A stretch of DNA of 64,000 nucleotides. It comes from Sphingobacteriales bacterium (GTDB taxonomy: Bacteria; Bacteroidota; Bacteroidia; Chitinophagales; Chitinophagaceae). Where the stretch lies: positions 1-64,000 of the forward strand of contig JACRLZ010000004.1 in assembly GCA_016235125.1 (NCBI GenBank). The letters run 5' to 3'. Below, in pieces: positions 26,746 to 35,927 of the stretch. Position 1 is the stretch's first letter. Each line of letters opens with the position of its first letter. The translations under genes were made by a program, and so were the position numbers. The notes below the pieces were generated by a model, which was not told where the DNA came from, ran no database searches, and saw only the letters and a program-made list of their open reading frames with translations.

Positions 26746-29100
26746 GTGGCAAAGTTTAAATTCCGGTTAACCAAAAAAGGTGTTCTCCGTTTCTTTAAAT
26801 GGGTCGGCATCAGCCTGCTTTCTCTGGTTATTCTGTTTTTTATCCTGAACTGGATTTTCCCTTTGCCGGATAAAGTTGAATATTCCACTATTATTACTGA
26901 TAATAAAGGAGAGATCGTAAACGCCTACCTGACCAGTGACCAGAAATGGCGGATGAAAACAGAGCTGGATGAGATATCTCCTTTGCTCCAAAAAACCATA
27001 GTGGCCAAGGAAGACAGGCATTTTTATTCTCACCCCGGCGTTAACATATTTGCAGTCATCAGGGCTTTCTTTAGTAATATTTTTCATTGGCGGCGAATGT
27101 CAGGAGCCAGCACCATTACGATGCAGGTGGCTAAAATGCTGGAACCCGGCAAAAGAAATATCTGGAGCAAGTTCCGGGAGATGTTCCGGGCTTTGCAATT
27201 GGAGATGAGGTATAGTAAAAAAGAAATTCTCCAACTTTACCTGAACCTGGTGCCATACGGAGGAAATATTGAAGGTGTAAAAGCCGCATCCCTGCTTTAC
27301 TTTAATAAGAATCCCGATCATTTATCCCTGGCAGAAATAACAGCACTGAGCATCATCCCAAATAAGCCCGGTGTAATGGTACCTGGCAGAAACAATGATT
27401 TTATTGTAAAAGAAAGGAACCGCTGGCTGGAAAAATTCGCCGAGAGAAATGTATTTACAAAAAAGGAGATTGAAGATGCGCTGGCCGAACCATTGACTGT
27501 AACAAGAGGAGCAGTACCTCATTATATACCTCACCTTTCTTATAAATTAAAAAAACAGAGTGGTACTTCGACTTCGCTCAGTATAATTAAAACGAATATT
27601 GATCTGAATACCCAGTTGAAAACAGAAAAGCTGGTGGAAGATTATGTTCGCACCCAACGATTGAAGAATATAAAAAATGCCGCTGTGGTTATTATTGACA
27701 ACCGCACTCATAAAGTGATTACTTATGTCGGCTCTTCCAACTTCAAAGACACAACGGATGGCGGTCAGGTGAATGGAGCAAATGCAGTGCGGCAACCGGG
27801 CAGCACATTGAAGCCCTTGCTTTATGCAATGTGTTTTGATGAAGGATTACTCACTCCAAAAACTATGGTAACAGATGTGGCAGTAAACTATGATGGCTAT
27901 GCTCCCGAAAACTATGATGAAAAATTTAATGGTTATGTGACCATTGAATATGCACTGGAACATTCGCTGAATATTCCGGCAGTGAAAAGTTTGCGGATGC
28001 TTGGTCTTGAAAAAATGATACAGAAATTATCCAACTGCCATTTTAAACAAATACAAAAAGACAGAAGAAAGCTTGGCCTCTCATTGATACTCGGTGGTTG
28101 TGGCACTACACTGGAAGAAATGACAAGCCTGTTCTCTGTATTTGCGAATAATGGCAGGTTTATTTCCCCTGCTTATATCCAAAGTGATTCCACAGGGTCA
28201 AACAGGGACGGTCAGACTGTACTGAGCCCTGCGGCCACATTCATGATAAATGAAATTTTATCAAAAGTGAACCGCCCTGATTTCCCGATTAACTGGACTG
28301 CCACAGAACGGATGCCCAAGATTGCCTGGAAAACAGGCACCAGCTATGGTAGAAAAGATGCCTGGAGCATCGGTTACAATAAAAATTATACGGTAGGTGT
28401 ATGGTCGGGAAATTTTTCCGGTGTAGGTGTGGCGGATTTAAGCGGAGCTAATATTGCCACTCCCTTGCTCTTCAAAATTTTTAATACTATTGATTACGAT
28501 AGCGATGAAGAATGGTTTAAACAACCTAACGATTGCGATATAAGACAGGTTTGCAGCGAAACAGGTTTGATTCCCTCAGATCATTGTACCAATCTCGTCA
28601 CAGATTATTTTATACCGCTTATCTCCTCTACAAAGGCCTGCAGCAACTGGCAGGAGATCATGATAAGCCCTGATGAAAAAATCTCTTATTGCAAAAGTTG
28701 TGCTCCGGAAAGCGGATATAAAAAGAAATGGTATAAAATAGTGGAACCCGACATGCAGGCATGGTTTGAAGAAAACAGGATTGCCTATCAGAAAATTCCG
28801 GAACATAATCCCAACTGCGAACTGATATTTAAGGGTTCAGCGCCGGCCATTACTTTCCCTGTTAATGGTATGGAATATATTATCAATAAAAAAGACCCCG
28901 AGCCTCTTCAGCTTACCTGCAAAACCGCCAATGATGTAAGCAAAGTGTACTGGTATATCAACAATAAATTCTTCAAAAGCTGCAATGTTGGCGAAAAACA
29001 ATTCTTTGTTCCCGAAGAAGGCCCGGTAAAAATTTCCTGCACAGATGATAAAGGGAGGAACAGGAATATAAAAATTACAGTAAGATATGTGAACTTGTAA
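26746..29100 (+). CDS. pbpC: Penicillin-binding protein 1C
   Basis: 784 residues, starting at GTG (no ATG precedes the conserved part). A single N-terminal transmembrane helix (residues about 15-32) leads to the glycosyltransferase 51 domain, with EDRHFYSHPGVN (about 86) and STITMQVAKMLEP. The transpeptidase domain has SxxK as GSTLKPLLY (about 350), SxN as EHSLNIPA, and KTG as WKTGTSYGR. A BiPBP_C domain closes the protein (AITFPVNGMEYI to the end). It polymerises and cross-links peptidoglycan at the inner membrane. It faces the alpha-2-macroglobulin gene; in E. coli the equivalents yfhM and pbpC are adjacent, consistent with joint defence of damaged cell walls. Confidence 0.94.
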   Translation: MAKFKFRLTKKGVLRFFKWVGISLLSLVILFFILNWIFPLPDKVEYSTIITDNKGEIVNAYLTSDQKWRMKTELDEISPLLQKTIVAKEDRHFYSHPGVNIFAVIRAFFSNIFHWRRMSGASTITMQVAKMLEPGKRNIWSKFREMFRALQLEMRYSKKEILQLYLNLVPYGGNIEGVKAASLLYFNKNPDHLSLAEITALSIIPNKPGVMVPGRNNDFIVKERNRWLEKFAERNVFTKKEIEDALAEPLTVTRGAVPHYIPHLSYKLKKQSGTSTSLSIIKTNIDLNTQLKTEKLVEDYVRTQRLKNIKNAAVVIIDNRTHKVITYVGSSNFKDTTDGGQVNGANAVRQPGSTLKPLLYAMCFDEGLLTPKTMVTDVAVNYDGYAPENYDEKFNGYVTIEYALEHSLNIPAVKSLRMLGLEKMIQKLSNCHFKQIQKDRRKLGLSLILGGCGTTLEEMTSLFSVFANNGRFISPAYIQSDSTGSNRDGQTVLSPAATFMINEILSKVNRPDFPINWTATERMPKIAWKTGTSYGRKDAWSIGYNKNYTVGVWSGNFSGVGVADLSGANIATPLLFKIFNTIDYDSDEEWFKQPNDCDIRQVCSETGLIPSDHCTNLVTDYFIPLISSTKACSNWQEIMISPDEKISYCKSCAPESGYKKKWYKIVEPDMQAWFEENRIAYQKIPEHNPNCELIFKGSAPAITFPVNGMEYIINKKDPEPLQLTCKTANDVSKVYWYINNKFFKSCNVGEKQFFVPEEGPVKISCTDDKGRNRNIKITVRYVNL

Positions 29101-29117
29101 ATACTCTCATGCAATTT

Positions 29118-29182
29118 TTGAATTGATTGATGGCTGTATTGTTGGATTGTTATTTAAAACTGATTTTAGCCATTTAACAATC
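29118..29182. repeat. Degenerate inverted heptamer arrays between convergent genes
   Basis: A perfect 8-bp inverted repeat, GATTGTTA (29145-29152) / TAACAATC (29175-29182), is the core. On the left, 7-bp register units with a TTG/ATTG pattern continue back to 29118; on the right, two related inverted units follow. The layout is like the guaA element but weaker. It may double as the transcript end of pbpC and DUF2807. Confidence 0.45.
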
Positions 29183-29196
29183 AAACAATTTAAATA

Positions 29197-29919
29197 TTAC
29201 TCTACTTTCTTCACACTCCCCGCTCCCGTTACACTCTGGCTTACGGTTGCATTGCCTTTATACTTCACATCGGCAGCACCGGATACATTCACATCCAGCT
29301 TTACACTTGCAAAAACTTCAGCATCTCCTGCCCCCGATAAATCTACCGTTGTATTTTCCGTTTTCAGATCAAAACAGTCTATCTCTGTTGCCCCCGATCC
29401 ATCCACCTTGAAATTCCTTGTTTGACCGGACAGAATAATTGTACCTGCTCCTGATAAATCAACTTTTACATCCGGTGCATTAAGGTCCATTTTAATTTTT
29501 CCTGCACCGGTAAGATTAAAACTAAGGGCATCGCTGCCTGTTATGGTATTCTCTCCAAAAATGTCGCAGGCGCCGGAGGTTTCAAAATGCTTAAAGGAAG
29601 AATTGCTTACATACACTTTTATTCCTTTGCTGGCTTTCAAACGATAATTCTCCTTCGGGTGAATTTTTAGTGTGCCTTCTTTTACTTCAATAATGATATA
29701 CTCCAGGATGTTTTCATCCGTTTCCACTTTCACGGAAGAAACTGAATCCTGCTTTACATACACATCAATATTGCCGCTCACACCCACATTACTGAAACTG
29801 CCCGCACTTCTTGCCTCTGTTTTTACATGACCATTGCCTCTTACCCGTTTGCCAAAGATCTGGCGACATGAACTGAAAAGAAAAAAACTTAATACTGATA
29901 AAACAACAATCCGTTTCAT
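29197..29919 (-). CDS. DUF2807 (head GIN) family lipoprotein
   Basis: 240 residues. A signal peptide with lipobox (LFSSCRQIFG) is followed by a long right-handed beta-helix-like array: repeating short strands such as VDLSGAGTIILSGQTRNFKV and VDGSGATEIDCFDL with SGA turns about every 20 residues. This is the DUF2807 'putative auto-transporter adhesin, head GIN domain' family, widespread in Bacteroidota; no function is established. It is convergent with pbpC and divergent from guaA. Confidence 0.9.
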   Translation of the reverse strand: MKRIVVLSVLSFFLFSSCRQIFGKRVRGNGHVKTEARSAGSFSNVGVSGNIDVYVKQDSVSSVKVETDENILEYIIIEVKEGTLKIHPKENYRLKASKGIKVYVSNSSFKHFETSGACDIFGENTITGSDALSFNLTGAGKIKMDLNAPDVKVDLSGAGTIILSGQTRNFKVDGSGATEIDCFDLKTENTTVDLSGAGDAEVFASVKLDVNVSGAADVKYKGNATVSQSVTGAGSVKKVE

Positions 29920-30055
29920 ATATGTGGTTTTAGATACTGTGTGCTACGAAGCCCATAAGCATAGTAGTATGCAAAGATGCTTCGGTTTGCCGGGTTCATA
30001 AAATCTTTGACGCTAAAGCAAAACCAGAGGTTACAAAGGGCAGGCATCAAATCCT

Positions 30056-30063
30056 TATCTTCG
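30056..30063 (+). promoter_or_regulatory. Candidate minus-7 box upstream of guaA
   Basis: TATCTTCG differs from TAnnTTTG by one base and lies 7 bp before the ATG, which would make the transcript nearly leaderless. An AGGAAG purine tract also precedes the ATG. Weak support. Confidence 0.3.
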
Positions 30064-30070
30064 CAGGAAG

Positions 30071-31660
30071 ATGACCGAAAAGATCCTGATCCTTGATTTT
30101 GGCTCCCAATATACCCAACTGATTGCCCGTGCCGTAAGAGAAGCTAATGTTTACTGCGAAATCATTCCTTACCACAAGTCTTTTGAATTTGAGTCCGGAT
30201 TGAAAGGCATTATCCTTTCCGGCTCCCCTTGTTCCGTAAATGAAACTGACGCCCCGGATGTAAATGTGCAGGACTTTATTACCAAAGTTCCGGTACTGGG
30301 TATTTGCTATGGAGCACAGTTGACGGCGAAACGATTTGGTGGTGTAGTAGCCAAAAGCAACAAACGGGAATACGGAAGGGCTTTGCTGCAAAAACAAAAA
30401 GAAGATATTCTTTTCAAGAATGTAGAAGAAAGATCACAGGTGTGGATGAGTCATGCAGATACGATCCTTAAAATGCCCGAAGGATTTGAATTATTGGCCA
30501 CCACTGAAAGTATTCCTGTCGCTGCGTTCAGAAAGTCAGAAGTCGGAGGTCAGAAGTCGGAAAATGGTCGTGCAGCTTCAGACATCAGACTTCAGACATC
30601 AGATTTCCCTCTCTATGGTGTTCAATTCCACCCCGAAGTCTATCATTCCAAAGAAGGGAAAAAAATAATCCGGAACTTCCTTGTTGACATTTGCGGTTGT
30701 TCACAGGACTGGACGCCGGCTCATTTTATCACCGATACAGTAGAAGCATTAAAAAAACAAATCAGCAATCGTAAAGTAGTAATGGCGCTAAGTGGTGGGG
30801 TTGATTCTACTGTTGCTGCCACACTGATACACAAAGCCATTGGAGATCATCTGTATGGAATATTTGTAGATAACGGTGTGCTCCGCAAAAATGAATTTGA
30901 AAATGTTTTACATACTTATGCAAAATTGGGATTGAATGTAAAAGGCATTGATGCCAAAAAAAGATTTTATAACGATCTTGCCGGCAAATCTGATCCCGAA
31001 GAAAAAAGAAAGATCATTGGCCGTTTGTTTATTGAGATCTTCCAGGAAGAAGCAAAACATATTCAGGGAATTGAATTGTTGGGCCAGGGCACTATTTATC
31101 CGGATGTAATTGAAAGCGTATCGGTGCATGGGCCGTCAGTAACAATAAAATCGCATCATAATGTTGGAGGATTGCCTGAGCAAATGCATCTTGGCTTAGT
31201 GGAACCACTCCGCTTTTTATTTAAAGATGAAGTAAGAAAAGTGGGAAGGGAACTGGGAATACCAGCAGAGATGATTGACCGTCACCCTTTCCCTGGCCCC
31301 GGACTTGCCATTAGAATCCTGGGAGAAATTACAGAAGAAAAGGTACAGTTATTGCAGGAAGCAGACCATCTTTATATCAAAGCACTTAAAGATAACAACC
31401 TGTATGCAACGGTGTGGCAGGCAGGAGCTATCTTGCTCCCGGTAAAATCGGTCGGAGTGATGGGTGATGAAAGAACATATGAATTTACCGTAGCTTTAAG
31501 AGCGGTGACCAGTGTGGATGGAATGACGGCAGACTGGGCCCATTTGCCCTATGAATTTCTGGCCAATATTTCCAACGAGATCATCAACAATGTAAAAGGT
31601 ATCAACCGGGTCGTGTATGATATCAGCAGTAAGCCCCCGGCAACGATTGAATGGGAATAG
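30071..31660 (+). CDS. guaA: GMP synthase (glutamine-hydrolysing)
   Basis: 529 residues. The class I amidotransferase domain has SGSPCSVNE and the nucleophile in [10 protein letters not shown] (Cys near residue 80), with the catalytic His/Glu in QFHPEVYHS (about 186). The ATP-pyrophosphatase domain begins [14 protein letters not shown] (about 237) and the dimerisation domain ends with the usual [14 protein letters not shown]. It converts XMP to GMP. Just before the catalytic His/Glu, residues about 155-178 are a low-complexity Ser/Arg/Lys stretch ([13 protein letters not shown]) absent from normal GuaA; it is encoded by an inverted heptamer element (see 30534-30604). The frame is open and all catalytic motifs are kept, so the enzyme is probably active. 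Confidence 0.97.
   Translation: MTEKILILDFGSQYTQLIARAVREANVYCEIIPYHKSFEFESGLKGIILSGSPCSVNETDAPDVNVQDFITKVPVLGICYGAQLTAKRFGGVVAKSNKREYGRALLQKQKEDILFKNVEERSQVWMSHADTILKMPEGFELLATTESIPVAAFRKSEVGGQKSENGRAASDIRLQTSDFPLYGVQFHPEVYHSKEGKKIIRNFLVDICGCSQDWTPAHFITDTVEALKKQISNRKVVMALSGGVDSTVAATLIHKAIGDHLYGIFVDNGVLRKNEFENVLHTYAKLGLNVKGIDAKKRFYNDLAGKSDPEEKRKIIGRLFIEIFQEEAKHIQGIELLGQGTIYPDVIESVSVHGPSVTIKSHHNVGGLPEQMHLGLVEPLRFLFKDEVRKVGRELGIPAEMIDRHPFPGPGLAIRILGEITEEKVQLLQEADHLYIKALKDNNLYATVWQAGAILLPVKSVGVMGDERTYEFTVALRAVTSVDGMTADWAHLPYEFLANISNEIINNVKGINRVVYDISSKPPATIEWE
30534..30604 (+). repeat. Inverted pair of four-heptamer arrays inside guaA
   Basis: The left arm is four head-to-tail 7-bp units of consensus AGTCNGA (30534-30561); a 15-base spacer follows; the right arm is four units of consensus WTCAGAC (30577-30604), the reverse complement of the same unit. 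The 71-bp element can fold into a long imperfect hairpin and is translated in frame as about 24 extra residues between VAAF and [10 protein letters not shown]. Confidence 0.9.
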
Positions 31661-31677
31661 ATAGAACTATGATTATC

Positions 31678-32877
31678 ATGATTAAAAGGATTATGAGGAA
31701 ATACAGTAATTTCATTTTACCACTGCTCATCTTTAGCCTGTTACAAAACTCAAAGGCAATAGCTCAAACTGATGTTCCTAAACATAAGATTGCCCTATTC
31801 GCACCGCTTTATCTTGACTCAGCATTTGTAGATGATACGACTTATCGTTATGCCAGAACTCAGTTCCCAAAATTCATTAATCCCGGTCTGGAATTTTATG
31901 AGGGTGCAAAGCTGGCTTTGGATTCAATGAATATTGAAAAAGCCCCTTTGGAAGTTTTTGTATATGATACAAGGTCGGCAAAAGAAAATCTCTCGCAACA
32001 ACTGAGCAGACCAGAAATGGATAGTGTGGAACTGATCATTGCACACTGTTATACCTCTGAGGTAAAAACCTTTGCTGATGCGGGATTAAAAAGAAATGTT
32101 CCGGTCATCAATGTTAACCTGCCAAATGATGGTAATGTAACCGGGAATCCTTTTTTTGTAATTCTGAATTCAACACTTAAAACCCAATGTGAGGGGATTT
32201 ATCGCTACATTCAAAAATATTATCCGCTGAATACTCTCATTGTTTACCGGAAAAAAGGACAGCTGGAAGACAGGATAAAAATGTACCTGGATGATTTCAG
32301 TAAAAGCACCATGTCGGTACCATTGAAATTAAAATACATTGATCTTATCGACAGTTTTACGGTAAATGATCTGACAGCACAACTTGATAGTAATAACCAG
32401 ACCCTTTGCATTGCCGGCAGTCTTGATGAAAACTTTGGTAAAAGATTGGCCTTGCAAATGGCTATTATAAAAAAACAATACCCTGTTACTATGATGGGAA
32501 TGCCCACATGGGATAACATTAAAGATTTCAGTAAGCCGGAATACAAAGGTCTTGAAATCATTTACAGCACTCCTTTTTATAATCCAAAGGTTGATAAAGT
32601 AAGTCTTGGTATCATCAATTATTTTAGCCAGGTGATGTATGCCCGCCCAAGCGACATGGTATTCCGTGGCTATGAAGTGATATGGAAATATGCCAAACTG
32701 CTGATACAATATGGAAAAGACCTACCCTCAAATCTTTCCAGCAAACAAAATAAGCTGTTTACTGATTTCGATATCCAGCCGGTACTGAACAAACAAAATA
32801 TGACTCTGGATTATTTTGAGAACAAAAAATTATTCTTTCTTAAATGGCAGGATGGAATTATTAAAGCAGTGAACTGA
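31678..32877 (+). CDS. Periplasmic-binding-protein-like (type 1 fold) exported protein
   Basis: About 400 residues. Several ATG codons (31651, 31669, 31678, 31693) are possible; 31678 or 31693 gives a normal signal peptide (MRKYSNFILPLLIFSLLQNS, then KAIAQ). The mature part starts KHKIALFAPLYLDS and contains FYEGAKLALDSM, ELIIAHCYTSEV and VPVINVNLPNDG, the pattern of type 1 periplasmic-binding folds seen in branched-chain amino acid receptors. In Bacteroidota such proteins often occur without transporter genes, as here. The ligand is unknown. It follows guaA closely and may be co-transcribed. Confidence 0.75.
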   Translation: MIKRIMRKYSNFILPLLIFSLLQNSKAIAQTDVPKHKIALFAPLYLDSAFVDDTTYRYARTQFPKFINPGLEFYEGAKLALDSMNIEKAPLEVFVYDTRSAKENLSQQLSRPEMDSVELIIAHCYTSEVKTFADAGLKRNVPVINVNLPNDGNVTGNPFFVILNSTLKTQCEGIYRYIQKYYPLNTLIVYRKKGQLEDRIKMYLDDFSKSTMSVPLKLKYIDLIDSFTVNDLTAQLDSNNQTLCIAGSLDENFGKRLALQMAIIKKQYPVTMMGMPTWDNIKDFSKPEYKGLEIIYSTPFYNPKVDKVSLGIINYFSQVMYARPSDMVFRGYEVIWKYAKLLIQYGKDLPSNLSSKQNKLFTDFDIQPVLNKQNMTLDYFENKKLFFLKWQDGIIKAVN

Positions 32878-32882
32878 GAAAT

Positions 32883-33134
32883 TCAATAATACTCATCAGA
32901 AAAAAGCATCATTTCTTCTTCTTGTGAAAGTATGACCGGCGTCTGCCCGCCATCTGAAGTAAATGAGCTTGCTTTATATCGGGATGAACCAGCCACAGCC
33001 TCCTCGTATAAACCGTCATCATTCGCCATATCCCGGTTAATATAAGCTACATAAAGCTTATTTGAAAGATGATTGGCTTTATCCTGAAGTTCTGGTTTGG
33101 CTGAATCATTAATATTCTTAAAAAAATACTTCAT
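32883..33134 (-). CDS. Small hypothetical protein
   Basis: 83 residues from the ATG at 33134 (MKYFFKNINDSAKPELQDKA). It is hydrophilic, with no signal peptide or membrane segment, and has an acidic C-terminus (SQEEEMMLFSDEYY). I recognise no family. It lies between two plus-strand genes, its stop 6 bp from the end of the upstream gene. Coding status rests on the open frame and balanced composition only. Confidence 0.45.
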   Translation of the reverse strand: MKYFFKNINDSAKPELQDKANHLSNKLYVAYINRDMANDDGLYEEAVAGSSRYKASSFTSDGGQTPVILSQEEEMMLFSDEYY

Positions 33135-33332
33135 ACATGAATGTATTAGAAATACAGTAATAACATTTATCACTGTTCTTCATGAATACTGAATCTGTAT
33201 GAAGGAATTTCGAGGATAGTGAAAGCAAGAGAGGAATTGAACCAGGCCACAAGATAATACCGGTTTCGGGGAACTGCAAGCTTATCGTAGATTTACTAAT
33301 TTCACCGTCATTTGTGAATTGAATCATACATT

Positions 33333-35855
33333 ATGCTGCAGGAGTTAAGTGATAGCCCGGGATATAAAATTGTGCGGAGTTGGCTTACTTCAAAAAATAA
33401 ATTTCCATTTTCTTTCCAGGAACAAACATGGCAGCACATCATAAATGCCGGAAGCGGTCTGGTGAATGCCCCTACCGGTTGTGGCAAAACATATTCTGTT
33501 TTCCTGGGTGCACTTATCGGTTTTATCAATCAGCATCCGCAAGACTACAGTACAAAAAAGAATAATGGCCTTCAGCTATTATGGATTACTCCTCTCAGGG
33601 CACTGGCCAAAGATATAGGCCGGGCCATGGAAGAAGTGATTGGAGAGTTGGGTATGAATTGGCAAGTGGGAATAAGAAATGGCGACACAGATGTAAGCGA
33701 AAGGCAAAGGCAGAAAAAACAAATGCCTGAAGTACTCATCATCACTCCTGAAAGTTTGCATTTATTGCTGGCACAAAAAGGGTATGCAGAATTATTTCAA
33801 TCACTAAGAATTATTGCAGTGGATGAATGGCATGAATTGCTGGGAAGCAAAAGAGGAGTGCAGGTGGAGTTGGCATTGAGTAGAATAGTCGGGAGTCAGG
33901 AGTCGGGAGAAAAAAGGCACAGCCCATTTGACAGCTCCGGACTCACGACTCACAACTCACGACTCTGCATTTGGGGAATCTCTGCTACTATTGGAAACCT
34001 GGAAGAGGCAAAAGAAGTTCTTCTCTCTCCGCTTAAAAAAGAATCTGTGATTATTAAAGCAGACGTTCAAAAGCTAATAGAAGTTGAATCTGTTTTTCCT
34101 GATGAAATAGAAAAATACCCCTGGGCGGGACATTTGGGAATTAAACTGGCACATAAAGTAATCCCGATAATTCTGCAAAGCAAAACCACTCTTGTCTTCA
34201 TCAATACAAGGGGAATGAGTGAGACATGGTATCATACATTGTTAAATATTTGTCCTGATCTGGCTGGTTCAATGGCGCTGCATCATGGCTCTGTGGATAT
34301 GGAACTCCGCAACTGGATAGAAGAGAATTTGCATACCGGCAAGCTGAAAGCAGTGGTTTGCACTGCTTCACTTGACCTGGGTGTTGACTTCCGCCCTGTT
34401 GAAACCGTAATACAGGTAGGAAGCCCGAAAGGAGTAGCCCGTTTTTTACAAAGAGCCGGAAGAAGTGGTCATAGTCCCGATGCTGTCAGCAAAATTTATT
34501 TTCTCCCCACACATTCACTCGAACTGATGGAAGTAGCAGCATTGAAATCAGCTATAAAAGAAAATGTGATTGAGAGCCGGGAACCAAAATTACTTTGCTA
34601 TGATGTACTGATTCAATACCTGAATACACTGGCCATATCAGATGGTTTTATTCCGGGCGAAATTTATCAGGAAGTCAAAGCAACTTATGCCTTCCGTGAT
34701 TTGCTGAAAGAAGAATGGGAACAAATCCTCCATTTAATTACAGAAGGCGGCAATGCTCTTCAGCAATACAATGATTTCAAAAAAGTTGAGGTGATAGACG
34801 GAACCTTTAAAATCAATAGCCGTAAAGTAGCGATGCGTCATCGCATACACATCGGCACCATTGTAAGTGATCCGATGATGAAAGTAAAGTTCATTACCGG
34901 CGGATATGTAGGAGTGATAGAAGAATATTTTATTTCAAGATTGGAACCGGGAGATGTGTTTTCGCTGGCCGGAAAAAATCTTGAGTTTGTAATGATAAAA
35001 GATATGACGGCCCTGGTTCGAAAAAGCAGCAAAAAAAAATCCATTGTACCGAGCTGGGCAGGCGGAAGAATGCCCCTCAGCGCCAACCTGGGAAAAAAAC
35101 TGAGAGAAACCCTGAACCAGCTGGCAACAGGCAATAAGCAATTGACAAAAGAGCTTGAAAGGTTGAGCCCCTTGCTTGAATTGCAACAACAATTATCTCA
35201 TTTGCCCAAAGAAAATGAATTATTGATTGAACATATAGAAACAGAAGATGGTTATCATTTATTTGTTTATCCTTTTGAAGGAAGGTTGGTACACGAAGCC
35301 ATGGCAGCGATACTTGCATACAGAATCAGCCGCATCCGGCCCATTACTTTTTCTTTTGCCATGAACGATTATGGTTTTGAATTGCTGAGCGACCAGCCAA
35401 TTCCTTTTGATGATACTAATGCCTATGAATTATTTTCTCCGGATGATCTGCTGAATGACATTCAACGAAGCGTAAACAGTACAGAAATGGCGAAAAGAAA
35501 ATTCAGAGATGTGGCTGTTATAGGCGGTCTTATTTTTCAGGGCATGCCGGGAGAAAAGAAGAAAGCAAGACACCTGCAGGCATCGGCTTCTCTTCTTTTT
35601 AATGTGTTCAGCGAATATGATCAGGGAAACCTGTTATTGCGCCAATCTTATAACGAAGTGCTGGAACAGCAAATGGAAGAAACAAGGCTCCGTAACATGC
35701 TGGAACGAATCCAAGAATCAAAGATCATTATCTCTTTTCCCGGACAACTTACTCCGTTCTGCTTTCCTATTAAAGTAGATAGTATGCGGGAAGACCTGTC
35801 TTCAGAAAAGCTGGAAGACAGGGTCAAAAGAATGCAGATAGAGCTTGGCGCATAG
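33333..35855 (+). CDS. Ligase-associated DEXH-box DNA helicase (Lhr-type)
   Basis: 840 residues. SF2 helicase motifs in order: motif I NAPTGCGKTYS (about 50), Ia ITPLRALAKDI, motif II IAVDEWHELLGSKRG (about 166), motif III GISATIGN (about 214), and motif VI RFLQRAGRSGHSP (about 373). The Lhr-specific C-terminal region follows. It is the helicase member of the DNA repair set of Lhr helicase, ATP-dependent ligase, PdeM phosphoesterase and beta-CASP exonuclease. PdeM is directly downstream; ligase and exonuclease are not in the window. Residues about 185-211, between motifs II and III, are an in-frame insertion encoded by inverted heptamer arrays. Confidence 0.93.
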   Translation: MLQELSDSPGYKIVRSWLTSKNKFPFSFQEQTWQHIINAGSGLVNAPTGCGKTYSVFLGALIGFINQHPQDYSTKKNNGLQLLWITPLRALAKDIGRAMEEVIGELGMNWQVGIRNGDTDVSERQRQKKQMPEVLIITPESLHLLLAQKGYAELFQSLRIIAVDEWHELLGSKRGVQVELALSRIVGSQESGEKRHSPFDSSGLTTHNSRLCIWGISATIGNLEEAKEVLLSPLKKESVIIKADVQKLIEVESVFPDEIEKYPWAGHLGIKLAHKVIPIILQSKTTLVFINTRGMSETWYHTLLNICPDLAGSMALHHGSVDMELRNWIEENLHTGKLKAVVCTASLDLGVDFRPVETVIQVGSPKGVARFLQRAGRSGHSPDAVSKIYFLPTHSLELMEVAALKSAIKENVIESREPKLLCYDVLIQYLNTLAISDGFIPGEIYQEVKATYAFRDLLKEEWEQILHLITEGGNALQQYNDFKKVEVIDGTFKINSRKVAMRHRIHIGTIVSDPMMKVKFITGGYVGVIEEYFISRLEPGDVFSLAGKNLEFVMIKDMTALVRKSSKKKSIVPSWAGGRMPLSANLGKKLRETLNQLATGNKQLTKELERLSPLLELQQQLSHLPKENELLIEHIETEDGYHLFVYPFEGRLVHEAMAAILAYRISRIRPITFSFAMNDYGFELLSDQPIPFDDTNAYELFSPDDLLNDIQRSVNSTEMAKRKFRDVAVIGGLIFQGMPGEKKKARHLQASASLLFNVFSEYDQGNLLLRQSYNEVLEQQMEETRLRNMLERIQESKIIISFPGQLTPFCFPIKVDSMREDLSSEKLEDRVKRMQIELGA
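33887..33965 (+). repeat. Inverted heptamer arrays inside the Lhr-type helicase gene
   Basis: The left arm has three and a part units of consensus AGTCNGG (33887-33909). The right arm (33935-33965) has four and a part inverted units of consensus CTCACGA. The inner 9 bases of the arms pair with one mismatch. The spacer is about 25 bp. It is translated in frame (VGSQESGEKRHSPF onward) exactly between helicase motifs II and III. Confidence 0.88.
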
Positions 35856-35883
35856 CCCCGGCTACACTAAACTCTAATGACAC

Positions 35884-35914
35884 TTGCAGTACTGTCATCA
35901 GTTTTTTATCTTTG
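35884..35914 (+). promoter_or_regulatory. Promoter upstream of pdeM
   Basis: TTG at 35884-35886 and TATCTTTG at 35907-35914, about 20 bp apart, match the Bacteroidota sigma-A pattern. The minus-7 box ends 13 bp before the ATG at 35928, so this gene can be expressed apart from the helicase gene. Confidence 0.5.
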
Positions 35915-35927
35915 CACACCCTTTGAA

